Below, piece after piece: positions 35,365 to 43,569 of a stretch of 64,000 bases of DNA. Position numbers and translations under genes: made by a program. Source of the stretch: Hyphomicrobiales bacterium (GTDB taxonomy: Bacteria > Pseudomonadota > Alphaproteobacteria > Rhizobiales > Beijerinckiaceae); assembly GCA_900470095.1 (NCBI GenBank), contig UBZM01000004.1, positions 1-64,000 of the forward strand, written 5' to 3'. Under the pieces are notes generated by a model. The model was given only the letters and a program-made list of their open reading frames with translations. It had not been told where the DNA came from and did no database searches. The stretch's first letter is position 1. Each line of letters begins with the position of its first letter.

Positions 35365-36291
35365 TCAAGCAGCTGTTGCCCGCGTGAAGTGGCTGGGTGA
35401 ACTGCCGACCTCGCGGCGAAAGGCGGTGCTGAAGGCACTTGCCGATTGATAGCCCACCGCTGCCGCAACTGCCTCCAGCGGCGGCGGCGCGTCGCGCTGG
35501 AGCATCGCCTTGGCCAAGGCGATGCGCCACTCGATCAGATACTGCATCGGCGGCACCCCAACCTTCCGATTGAAGCGCTCGCTGAAGGCCGAGCGGGACA
35601 GGCCCGCCTGCCGGGCCAGCGCATCCACCGACCACCCGCGCGCCACATCGCCATGAAGTTGCCGCAGGGCGCGGGCGAGAAGCGGATCGGCGAGTCCCGC
35701 CAGAAGCCCTGGCCGCGCCGCTGCGCCTGCGCTCTCTGCGTGGAAGCGGAGCGCCTCCACCAGCAGGACCTCGATCAGCCGGTCGATCACGAGGTCGCGT
35801 CCCGGCCGGTTGGCGAGCGCTTCGTCGGTGATCAGGTCGATCATCCTGGCGAGGCGCTCCGCCGCCGGATCGGCAGCCCGGATATGGACGAGGCCGGGCA
35901 ACAGGCCGGCGAACAGCCCGCGGTTGCCGGGCTCCAGCTGAAAATAGCCGCCAAGCTGCTTGAACTCGGCCTCGCGCTCCGCGTCGCCATGCCGGACGTC
36001 GCCGGCTCCCCGTGCAACCGCTTCATATGCATCAAGCGGAAGGGGCTCGACCTCCAGGTCGCTGGTGATCGTGAACCCTGGGACAGCCGGCATCAGGACG
36101 AAGTCGCCTCGGGCCAGGCGATGGGGTTCATCACCGTCGACGGCGAGCCAACAACCTCCGGCCACCACCAGGCCGAAGCCGGCATAGTCCATGCGCGAAT
36201 ATCGCACGCCCCAGCGCCCGGCCCCCTGAACCATCTTCGTCCCGGCCGCGCGAGGGCGAAGCAAGGCGATCACATCGGCGAGTGGTTCCAT
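35365..36291 (-). CDS. AraC-family transcriptional regulator with cupin N-terminal domain
   Basis: A 308-residue regulator with an N-terminal cupin domain of the AraC_binding_2/cupin_6 type (WGVRYSRMDYAGFGLVVAGG, RLARGDFVLMP) and a C-terminal pair of helix-turn-helices (WSVDALARQAGLSRSAFSERF and AVGYQSASAFSTAFRREVG). Start ATG 36291 gives the usual family length; upstream candidates at 36339 and TTG 36384 would run through an AT-rich, operator-like region. It is divergent from an SDR gene, its likely target. Confidence 0.87.
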   Translation of the reverse strand: MEPLADVIALLRPRAAGTKMVQGAGRWGVRYSRMDYAGFGLVVAGGCWLAVDGDEPHRLARGDFVLMPAVPGFTITSDLEVEPLPLDAYEAVARGAGDVRHGDAEREAEFKQLGGYFQLEPGNRGLFAGLLPGLVHIRAADPAAERLARMIDLITDEALANRPGRDLVIDRLIEVLLVEALRFHAESAGAAARPGLLAGLADPLLARALRQLHGDVARGWSVDALARQAGLSRSAFSERFNRKVGVPPMQYLIEWRIALAKAMLQRDAPPPLEAVAAAVGYQSASAFSTAFRREVGSSPSHFTRATAA

Positions 36292-36319
36292 AGCTTTGGA
36301 CGATTCGTAATGAATTTCG

Positions 36320-36340
36320 GATGATGTATTATAGATCATC
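36320..36340. promoter_or_regulatory. Inverted repeat in the AraC/SDR divergent promoter
   Basis: GATGAT and ATCATC form a perfect 6+6 inverted repeat separated by nine AT-rich bases. It lies between the divergent AraC and SDR genes, a typical place for a regulator binding site. Which protein binds is inference. Confidence 0.4.
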
Positions 36341-36395
36341 TTGCATCGCTGGCCTAGGTCTTCGCCATCGCAACAGACCTGCAAGGAGAGTTCCC

Positions 36396-37169
36396 ATGCG
36401 CAAGATCGCCATCATCACCGGCGCCAGCTCGGGCATCGGCGCCGCAACGGCCGTCGCGCTCGCTGAGCGCGGCGTCGATTCCATCGTCACCTACAACAGC
36501 CACCAGGATCGCGTGCGCGATGTGGTCGAAGCAGCGAGGCAAAGGGGCGCCCAGGCGATACCCCTGCATCTGGATGTCGGGCGCAGCGACAGCTTCGCGG
36601 CGTTCCGGGATGAGGCAACGGCAGTGCTGCAGCGCGAATGGAACACAGGCTCCTTCGACTACCTCGTCAACAATGCCGGTTTCGGACAGATGGCCCTGTT
36701 CGAGGACACCAGCGAGGAGCTCTTCGACTCCTTCATGCGGGTGCTGTTCAAGGGCCCCTATTTTCTGACCCAGGCTCTGCTTCCAGTGCTTGCTGACGGC
36801 GGTGCCATCGTCAATGTGACGAGCAATTCGACCCTGCAGAGCGGCATGGAGCCGGGCTATTCCGCCTATGCATCGATGAAGGGCGGCCTGACCGTGCTCA
36901 CCCGCTACATGGCCAAGGAGTTCGGCCGCCGCGGCATCCGCGTGAACGCCGTTGCGCCGGGCGCCACCAGAACCCGGATCGGCGACGATGCGTTCGATCG
37001 CTATCCGGAGATCATTCAGTCGATCGTCGAGAAGACCGGGTTGGGGCGTCTCGGAGAAGCCAGCGATGTGGGCGCCGTGATCGCAGCCGTGCTCTCGGAT
37101 GAATTCCGATGGGTCACCGGACAGTCCATCGAAGCGTCCGGCGGCGCCAGACTGTCCTTCGCCTGCTGA
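36396..37169 (+). CDS. Short-chain dehydrogenase/reductase
   Basis: A 257-residue classical SDR. TGASSGIG at residues 8-15 is the nucleotide loop, NNAG follows at about 93, and the catalytic YASMK (in YSAYASMKGG) is intact. AAGGAGAG precedes the ATG at 36396; the longer open frame from 36321 is not needed. It is most likely controlled by the divergent AraC regulator. The substrate is unknown. Confidence 0.88.
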   Translation: MRKIAIITGASSGIGAATAVALAERGVDSIVTYNSHQDRVRDVVEAARQRGAQAIPLHLDVGRSDSFAAFRDEATAVLQREWNTGSFDYLVNNAGFGQMALFEDTSEELFDSFMRVLFKGPYFLTQALLPVLADGGAIVNVTSNSTLQSGMEPGYSAYASMKGGLTVLTRYMAKEFGRRGIRVNAVAPGATRTRIGDDAFDRYPEIIQSIVEKTGLGRLGEASDVGAVIAAVLSDEFRWVTGQSIEASGGARLSFAC

Positions 37170-37575
37170 GGCGAAACCGCAGCGCCTCCTGAGGTCGAGC
37201 CGCGACCATCCAAGCTGCACGGGAAGTCGGGCAGCTGGACACTCGCCCAACCCGCCCCCCGACGATCCCGGGCGATTCTTCTGCGAACGCGCCGGCGTCT
37301 CAGAGCGAGCCGTCGTCTCCCGCCATGATGACATGTTCCCGGCGGCCAGCCGTCGCGTCGCGTATGTCCGGGACGCAGGTGTCGAGGCCGCCCATCTCCG
37401 GAGTGGCGCAGCAGCGCATCGGTCTGCAGACCGTCCTTTGATGCCCGTCGTTATTGGGGCGGGCCGAGCCGGGTGCTATTCTGCGCAACAACATGCAGGG
37501 CTGTCGCCATCCTGTCATGTGCGGCTGCAACTAGCTCACCCCATCCAAGGGATCACGGATTATCGGAGGTTGGGG
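37170..37575. other. Intergenic region upstream of alkaline phosphatase
   Basis: About 400 bases. An open frame continuous with the phosphatase extends back to 37099 but has no family similarity and overlaps the SDR 3' end, so it is not coding. A Pho box lies at 37501-37518. No other feature is supported. Confidence 0.6.
37501..37518 (+). promoter_or_regulatory. Pho box (PhoB binding site)
   Basis: CTGTCGC-CATC-CTGTCAT matches the alphaproteobacterial PhoB consensus CTGTCAT-N4-CTGTCAT at 12 of 14 defined bases, with the second half-site perfect. It lies 58 bases before the alkaline phosphatase ATG in the correct orientation, so the operon is likely induced by phosphate starvation. Confidence 0.75.
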
Positions 37576-39321
37576 ATGCAACTGAGAACGCTTTGGCATG
37601 CGGTAGCACTTGGCAGCGCCTTCGCTGCGGCCCCGGTCGCCGCGCAGACGATCTATCCCATCAACCGTGCCGAGATCCTCGAGGGCTCGCGCTTCGACTT
37701 CAAGGTCGAGTTCCCGAACGCTCCGACCTCGGCCGACGTCGCGGTCACGATCAACGGCAAGCCGGCCGCCGAAATCTTCGGCAAGGCCACGACCTTCATG
37801 CAGAACGAGGAAGGCCAGAAGCATTCTGCGCTGTGGCTGCGTGGCGCGACGCTTCCGGCGGGCAATTATACCGTCGACGCGACGCAGGGAACCAACAAGG
37901 CGACGGTCAAATGGGAGGTCTTCGCCACCACCCAGCCGCGTCGCGCCAAGAACGTCATCCTCTTCATCGGTGACGGCATGTCGGTCGCCAACCGCACCGC
38001 GGCCCGTATTCTCTCCAAGGGCTGGGACGAAGGTCGCTACAATGGCGAGCTCGCCATGGACGACATGTCCAACATGGCGCTGATCTCGACCTCGGGCACG
38101 GACTCGATCGTGACCGACAGCGCCAATGCAGCCCATGCCTACACCACGGGCCACAAATCCTGCGTCAATGCGCTCGGCGTCTACTGCGCCAAGAACGCCC
38201 TGACACTCGACCATCCCAAGGTCGAAACCATTGCCGAGGTGATCAAGCGCCGCGGCAAGATGGCGATCGGCGTCGTCACCAACTCGGAAATCGAGGACGC
38301 GACCCCGGCTTCGATGGTGGCCCACACCCGACGCCGCTCGGATTTCAACGATATCGTCAAGATGTTCCACGATGTGCAGCCCGACGTGATCATGGGCGGC
38401 GGCTCCCCGAACTTCCTCTCCAAGACGACACCCGGTTCGAAGCGGACCGATGAGCTCGACTTCATCGCCAAGTTCAAGGAGGCGGGCTACACGCTCGCGA
38501 CCACCAAGACGGAAATGAACGCGGCTGTCGCAGCCGGCTCGAAAAAGCTGCTCGGCCTCTACAACACCGGTAACATCGACGGCGCGTTCGATCTGCGGCT
38601 GACCAAGAAGGGCACGGTTTCGAAGTTCCCCGACCAGCCGGACGTGGTCGAGCAGACCAAGGCTGCGCTCGACATGCTCAAGGGCAATGAGGACGGTTTC
38701 TTCCTGATGGTCGAGTCGGCCCGCATCGACAAGTACAGCCATTCGCTCGACTGGGAGCGTTCGGTGTTCGATACGATCATGCTCGACAACGCGGTGAAGG
38801 CGGCGAAGGACTTCGCCGGCGACCGCAACGACACCCTGATCATCGTGGTGCCCGATCACGCCCACCCGATCTCGATCATCGGCACCTATGACGACGACCG
38901 TCCGGGCCAGCTCCTGCGCGACAAGCTCGGCGTCTACGCCGACTCCGTGCCGCCGAATTACGGCCCGCTCGACGCGGACGGCTACCCCACCAAGGTCGAC
39001 ACCTCGCGCCGCCTCGCGGTGGTCTATGGCAGCTATCCCGACACCTGCGATACCGGCCGCCCGGACATGACCGGCGAACGCGTACCGGCGGTCAAGGGCC
39101 CGGACGGCAAGACCAATATCGCGAACGAGAAGGACTGCACCGGCCCGCTGGCCGCGCGCCGGACAGGCAACCTGCCCTTCGACGCCAATAGCGGCGTCCA
39201 CGCCGCCGACGACGTGATCCTGACCGCGATGGGCCCCGGCGCCGAGAAGTTCCGCGGCCACAAGCCCAACACCTATGTCTTCCGCGTCATGGCGGAAGCG
39301 CTGGCGCTCGGCGGCAAGTGA
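37576..39321 (+). CDS. Secreted alkaline phosphatase (PhoA superfamily)
   Basis: A 581-residue exported enzyme that would release phosphate from organic phosphoesters. A signal peptide ends near AQT (residue 24). A beta-rich N-terminal domain of about 100 residues precedes the catalytic domain. The domain starts KNVILFIGDGMS with metal ligand Asp133, and carries nucleophile Ser182 in VTDSANAAHAYTTG and metal-binding PDHAHPIS. The ATG at 37576 has GGAGG upstream. A Pho box precedes it, and a small secreted protein and an ABC pair follow closely. Two zinc and one magnesium per site are usual for the family. Confidence 0.92.
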   Translation: MQLRTLWHAVALGSAFAAAPVAAQTIYPINRAEILEGSRFDFKVEFPNAPTSADVAVTINGKPAAEIFGKATTFMQNEEGQKHSALWLRGATLPAGNYTVDATQGTNKATVKWEVFATTQPRRAKNVILFIGDGMSVANRTAARILSKGWDEGRYNGELAMDDMSNMALISTSGTDSIVTDSANAAHAYTTGHKSCVNALGVYCAKNALTLDHPKVETIAEVIKRRGKMAIGVVTNSEIEDATPASMVAHTRRRSDFNDIVKMFHDVQPDVIMGGGSPNFLSKTTPGSKRTDELDFIAKFKEAGYTLATTKTEMNAAVAAGSKKLLGLYNTGNIDGAFDLRLTKKGTVSKFPDQPDVVEQTKAALDMLKGNEDGFFLMVESARIDKYSHSLDWERSVFDTIMLDNAVKAAKDFAGDRNDTLIIVVPDHAHPISIIGTYDDDRPGQLLRDKLGVYADSVPPNYGPLDADGYPTKVDTSRRLAVVYGSYPDTCDTGRPDMTGERVPAVKGPDGKTNIANEKDCTGPLAARRTGNLPFDANSGVHAADDVILTAMGPGAEKFRGHKPNTYVFRVMAEALALGGK

Positions 39322-39349
39322 GCCGACCAGCCGCCGACAGGGACGAGCG

Positions 39350-39814
39350 ATGCAACGGCAACGCCACGAGATGCTGACCACCCGCCGCGTGATCCTGATG
39401 GGTCTCGCGGTGGCCCTGCTTTGCAGCGAGGTCCGTGCGGCGGAGCCAGCCACGATCGCCTTCGACGGCCTCTACAAATCCTTCGGCGTGCTCGGCTTCC
39501 AGTTTTCCGACCGCGTCACGGCCCTGCGCGGACAGGAGGTGCGCCTGACCGGCTACATGGCGCCCCCGCTGAAGCCGGAAAGCCGCTTCTTCGTGCTCAC
39601 GCGCGAGCCGCTGGCGATCTGCCCGTTCTGCCAGTCGGATGCCGACTGGCCGGTCGACATCGTCGTCGTCTTCATGAAGGAAATCACGCCGATGGTCAGC
39701 GCCGGCCGCAAGGTCGTCGTGTCCGGTCGATTGGAGATAGGCTCGGCCACGGACCCGGAAACCGGCTTCGTCAGCCAGATCAGACTCGTCGATGCCCGCT
39801 TCACACTCGCCTGA
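39350..39814 (+). CDS. Small exported CxxC protein, possibly DUF3299-like
   Basis: A 154-residue protein with a signal peptide (VILMGLAVALLCSEVRA) and one beta-rich domain. Segments GQEVRLTGYMAPPL and ICPFCQSDADWP (Cys91, Cys94) recall DUF3299-type proteins, which accompany MacB-like ABC genes in other proteobacteria; this is a tentative resemblance. It lies 28 bases after the phosphatase and its 3' end overlaps the ABC ATPase gene, so it is part of the same operon. A metal- or thiol-linked role is possible; the function is unknown. Confidence 0.7.
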   Translation: MQRQRHEMLTTRRVILMGLAVALLCSEVRAAEPATIAFDGLYKSFGVLGFQFSDRVTALRGQEVRLTGYMAPPLKPESRFFVLTREPLAICPFCQSDADWPVDIVVVFMKEITPMVSAGRKVVVSGRLEIGSATDPETGFVSQIRLVDARFTLA

Positions 39815-40511
39815 GCGATCCGCCGCCCAGATATTGCGGCTTTCAAGCGTGACGCTCGACCATCGCGGCGGCGACGGGCGCCCCTTCCGCGTGCTGGACA
39901 TTCCCGAACTCACAGTGCCTTCCGGCGCTCATATCGGTTTGCGCGGTCCCTCGGGCTCAGGCAAGACCTCGCTTCTGCACCTGATCGCCGGGCTGATCGT
40001 GCCGAGCGCAGGCAAGGTCTCATGGGGCGAGACGGAGGTCTCCTCGCTGTCGCCCAGCAGTCGCGACCGCTGGCGTCTCTCGACGCTCGGCTTCGTCTTC
40101 CAGGATTTCCACCTGATCCCGGAACTCGACATCCTTGCCAACATCACGCTGCCCACGACCTTCTCATCCTGGAGGGTTGGCCCGGCCGAGCGGGAGCATG
40201 CCGAAATCGTCGCCGCGCGCATGGGCCTCGCTGATCTGCGCCGCCGGACAGGCACTCTCTCACGTGGCGAGCAGCAGCGGGTCGCGATTGCACGCGCAGT
40301 TTGCCGGCGGCCTGCCATGATCCTCGCCGACGAACCCACGGCCAGTCTGGATGCGGCCCATGCCGATGAGGTGGGCGCCTTGCTGGTCGATGCGGCCAAT
40401 GAGGCCGGCGCCACCTTGATCTGCGCCACGCATGACGCCGCACTGCTGGCACGGCTGAGGCGGCGGCTCGACATCAAGGCTGCCACTCCGATCATGGAGC
40501 AGGCCGCATGA
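39792..40511 (+). CDS. ABC transporter ATP-binding protein, LolD/MacB type
   Basis: A 239-residue ATPase with Walker A GPSGSGKT, signature LSRGEQQR (R replacing the usual second G), Walker B MILADEPTASLD and the switch histidine in CATHDAALL. This type pairs with FtsX-like permeases that work on periplasmic or outer-membrane substrates rather than by canonical transport. The gene overlaps the preceding gene by 23 bases and the permease by ATGA. Confidence 0.9.
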   Translation: MPASHSPERSAAQILRLSSVTLDHRGGDGRPFRVLDIPELTVPSGAHIGLRGPSGSGKTSLLHLIAGLIVPSAGKVSWGETEVSSLSPSSRDRWRLSTLGFVFQDFHLIPELDILANITLPTTFSSWRVGPAEREHAEIVAARMGLADLRRRTGTLSRGEQQRVAIARAVCRRPAMILADEPTASLDAAHADEVGALLVDAANEAGATLICATHDAALLARLRRRLDIKAATPIMEQAA

Positions 40512-41743
40512 ACCCCTTTGCAATGGTCCTCGCCGATCTTCGTGCGCTGCGTTGGACGGCGGCCGCGATCGTTGCCCTGGTGGCGCTGGCGGTTGCAGTC
40601 GGCGTGGCGATCGGCGCGCAGGAGCGCGCGCTGCGACAGAGCTCGGCCGCCGCTGCGGATGACTTCTCCCTGCTCATCGGTGCGCCCGGCAGCCAGACCC
40701 AGTTGCTGATGTCGACGGTCTATCTGCAACTCGACGCGATCCCGCTGATGGAGGGGAGCGTCCTCCAGTCACTGGCGAGGGATGAGCGTGTCGCAGCCTT
40801 CGCGCCGATCGCCTTCGGAGACGTCACGCGCGGCTATCCGATCATCGGCACGACCGCGGCCTTTGCCACACGCTGGGGCCGCGTCGCACCGAGCGAGGGG
40901 CGCCTCTTCGCCAGGGAAGGCGAAGCCTTGATCGGCGCCGATGTCGACTATCGGCTCGGCGAGAGCATCACACCGTCGCATGGCGTTGCCGGCCAGACGC
41001 ACAAGCCGGGCGAGGAGGCTGAAGACGAGGCCGGCCATCGCCATGCCGGCCACGACCACACCATCGTCGGACGCCTGCCCCCGCTCGGATCGCCCTGGGA
41101 CCGCGCGATCCTGGTGCCGATCGAAAGCGTCTGGGAGGTTCACGGGCTCGGCAATGGACATGCGCAGGGCATTGAGTCGATCGGACCGCCCTTCGATGGC
41201 GTGCCTGTGCCCGGCGTGCCCGCGATCGTCGTCAAGCCGCGCAGCGTGGCCGGGGCCTATGCCCTGCGCAGCCAGTATCGCCAGGGTGGGACCATGGCGT
41301 TCTTTCCCGCCGAAGTCCTGGTCGGGATCTATCGCTCGCTCGGTGACGCCCGTGGTGTCCTTGTCTTCGCCTCCACCCTGAACGCGACGCTGGTGCTGGC
41401 CTCGATCCTTCTGCTGCTGATTGCCGTGACCGGGCTGCGGCGGCGGCGCTATGCCGTTTTGCGTGCCATGGGCGCACCCCGGCTCTATGTCCTGCTCGTG
41501 ATCTGGATCGGAATGGCCCTGCTGATGGCGCTCGGCTGTATCACAGGGCTGCTGCTCGGTGGCGCTGCCGCCGGTGTCCTGTCAGGCCTGATCGAGGCAC
41601 AGACCGGGCTTCGCCTCGCGATCTCGCTGGACAAGCCTGAATTCCTGCAGATCGGGCTGCTGTTCGTCATCGGCACCGTTCTCAGCCTGCTGCCGGCCGT
41701 CGCTTCATTCGCCAGTCCCATCGCATCGGGACTGCGCGACTGA
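40508..41743 (+). CDS. FtsX/MacB-type ABC permease with histidine-rich periplasmic insert
   Basis: A 411-residue protein with one N-terminal helix, a large periplasmic domain (about residues 40-290) and three C-terminal helices, the FtsX/MacB topology. Residues 165-184 carry an acidic and histidine-rich insert ending HRHAGHDH (His177, 179, 182, 184), a likely metal-binding loop. It overlaps its ATPase gene (ATGA). Similar operons in Pseudomonas have been linked to zinc homeostasis. Together with a zinc-type alkaline phosphatase upstream, a metal-loading or metal-sensing role is a reasonable but unproven inference. Confidence 0.87.
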   Translation: MNPFAMVLADLRALRWTAAAIVALVALAVAVGVAIGAQERALRQSSAAAADDFSLLIGAPGSQTQLLMSTVYLQLDAIPLMEGSVLQSLARDERVAAFAPIAFGDVTRGYPIIGTTAAFATRWGRVAPSEGRLFAREGEALIGADVDYRLGESITPSHGVAGQTHKPGEEAEDEAGHRHAGHDHTIVGRLPPLGSPWDRAILVPIESVWEVHGLGNGHAQGIESIGPPFDGVPVPGVPAIVVKPRSVAGAYALRSQYRQGGTMAFFPAEVLVGIYRSLGDARGVLVFASTLNATLVLASILLLLIAVTGLRRRRYAVLRAMGAPRLYVLLVIWIGMALLMALGCITGLLLGGAAAGVLSGLIEAQTGLRLAISLDKPEFLQIGLLFVIGTVLSLLPAVASFASPIASGLRD

Positions 41744-41956
41744 AGCGCCGCTGCTTCCGTTTCACTGCCGAAGGTCAAGGCCGAACGGCCGGGGCTGATC
41801 ATGGTGCCATTCCCGGCGGTTAGTGGTTGGTTAACGAAACCGTCCAATGACCGCAACGCAGGGTTGTCATCGGCCGCGATGAGCCTAACCTCTCGCCGCA
41901 CCATGATGGCATTCTAGGATGGCAATCGATGGCGGTCAAAAACGCGATGATCAGGA

Positions 41957-42178
41957 ATGCGTGACGAACGACCAGAGCGCCGCCGAAACCGCGCTCCCGA
42001 GTTCCCTGGCCGGCGCCCGATCGTGCTGAATTCGGAGGCTGATTACCTGCGTGCTTGTGCGCGTGCCGGTGAGATCCACGCCGCCGCCGCCCATAATCCG
42101 ATGACGGACCTGGAGCTCGAACGGCTCGCACTGGCGATACTGACCTGGGAATTGAAACGAGGTGGGAGTGACGTCTAG
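41957..42178 (+). CDS. Small hypothetical protein
   Basis: A 73-residue frame whose second half, LNSEADYLRACARAGEIHA then ELERLALAILTWE, reads like a compact helical domain. It faintly recalls the N terminus of HigA-like antitoxins (SEADY...ELE-LA-LI-WE), but no helix-turn-helix follows and no toxin gene is adjacent. The start (ATG 41957, AGGA immediately before) is uncertain, and the first 20 residues look non-coding. It may be real but nothing further can be assigned. Confidence 0.4.
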   Translation: MRDERPERRRNRAPEFPGRRPIVLNSEADYLRACARAGEIHAAAAHNPMTDLELERLALAILTWELKRGGSDV

Positions 42179-42347
42179 GGGCGACGCTGCACGTTATGCC
42201 CCGGCCACCGCGGCAATGAACTCACCCTTCCGAAGAGATAGGCCGCGGGTCCTGCAGAGGCCTTCCCCCCGCCCCTGCCCCTGCGCTGGCCGGCACAGGC
42301 CCCGAATGCGCGCATGGTCCCCAGGATCCATTGCGGTCGGAGCACGC

Positions 42348-43313
42348 CTAGCCCGATAGGCTCGCAAGCTCCTGGACCAATTCCTGCCGCAACCAGGCAA
42401 CCGATGGGTGCGCGCCCATCGTGCGATGCGAAAGCATCGAGATCTGAAGCGCCGGGCTCGGATAAGGTGGATCGCGGAATTCAAGAGCTGGGTTCTGCTC
42501 CGCCAGCTGCTGGGGGACGAACGCGATCATATCGGTGGCGGCGATAATCGGGGGCACCGTGAGAATATGTGACACGATCGCTCCGACCTTGCGCGTCAGG
42601 CCATGCTCCGCCATCAGTGCTTCGAGCTGGAGAGGGTTGCTGCTGACATAGGCCCGCTCGAGACCTTCCTGATCGATTGTTCCGCCCGCCGTCATTGCTC
42701 CTTGGCCCGCAATGAGAATGTCGAGATGGGGAAACTCCGCCAGTTCCTCCATCCCAAAGATGCCGGTCGCAGCGGGGTGGCCTCTCCGCATGGCCCAGAC
42801 ATTCGGTCCAGTGAAGAGTGGCTCCATGACGAACCGGGATGGAACGCGCCCGAACGCTCCGATGACGAGATGCAGGGTTCCGCGATCGAGCTCTTCCACC
42901 AGATTGAGATCATTGAACGGGCGCAGCCAGAAGCGCAGCCCGGGCCCAATCCGTCGCAACTTTGAAAGAACGCTCGGCATCAAGGCGCCGATGACATAGT
43001 CGGATGTCGCAATGACAAATCGCGTTTCGGATGAACCCGGATCGAAAACCGGCCCGTGAAACGCCGCCTCGATCTGACGAAGCGCGCTCTTTATCGGCTG
43101 CGCCAGCTCTTCGGCGCGCGGAGTCGGGTGCATTCGGCCGGGGCCGCGTACGAACAACTCGTCGTCGAGGATGCGCCGTAGCTTGTTCAGCGAGTGGCTG
43201 ACGGCCGACTGGGTCAAGCCCAGGCGAGCGGCGGCGCGCGACGCACCCCGCTCCTCCATGACCGCATCGAATATGCGGATGAGATTCAAATCAAGCTTAT
43301 GAATGATGCTCAT
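42348..43313 (-). CDS. LysR-family transcriptional regulator
   Basis: A 321-residue regulator with an N-terminal winged helix (LDLNLIRIFDAVMEERGASR, AAARLGLTQSAVSHSLNKLR) and a C-terminal inducer-binding domain of the NodD/NahR-like branch (ATSDYVIGALMPSVLSKLR). It is divergent from an EmrAB-type efflux pair and probably controls it from the 256-base intergenic region. The ligand is unknown. Confidence 0.9.
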   Translation of the reverse strand: MSIIHKLDLNLIRIFDAVMEERGASRAAARLGLTQSAVSHSLNKLRRILDDELFVRGPGRMHPTPRAEELAQPIKSALRQIEAAFHGPVFDPGSSETRFVIATSDYVIGALMPSVLSKLRRIGPGLRFWLRPFNDLNLVEELDRGTLHLVIGAFGRVPSRFVMEPLFTGPNVWAMRRGHPAATGIFGMEELAEFPHLDILIAGQGAMTAGGTIDQEGLERAYVSSNPLQLEALMAEHGLTRKVGAIVSHILTVPPIIAATDMIAFVPQQLAEQNPALEFRDPPYPSPALQISMLSHRTMGAHPSVAWLRQELVQELASLSG

Positions 43314-43476
43314 GGGTCGGAGCGTTGTCCATGGGGGAACCGGTCGGCCTTTGCAGCAGCCTCGTCTGGCGCATTCCCGACGTCACAGCCAGCAGCCGAA
43401 GCACCCCGGCGGCTCTCTCAAGTTCATGACGTGCCACGTCGTCGCCGATGCAGATGATATGATTGTGGCTCATTCT

Positions 43477-43494
43477 TCAAATGGCGTCATTTCA
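43477..43494. promoter_or_regulatory. Inverted repeat upstream of the EmrAB-like operon
   Basis: TCAAATG-GCGT-CATTTCA is an inverted repeat of seven bases with one mismatch and a 4-base spacer. It lies about 75 bases before the efflux operon start, in the LysR/EmrA divergent region, and fits a T-N11-A LysR-type site. Confidence 0.4.
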
Positions 43495-43569
43495 TTTCAA
43501 TCATAAGCGCTGAGATCCCATATTCGGGCCGCACCCGGCAAATCAGATTGGCCGGTGGGGAACATCGAT

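Noticed and set aside
37531..39453. 640-codon minus-strand open frame opposite the alkaline phosphatase
   Set aside because: Antisense shadow with Arg/Val/Gly-rich composition; the phosphatase active site is on the plus strand.
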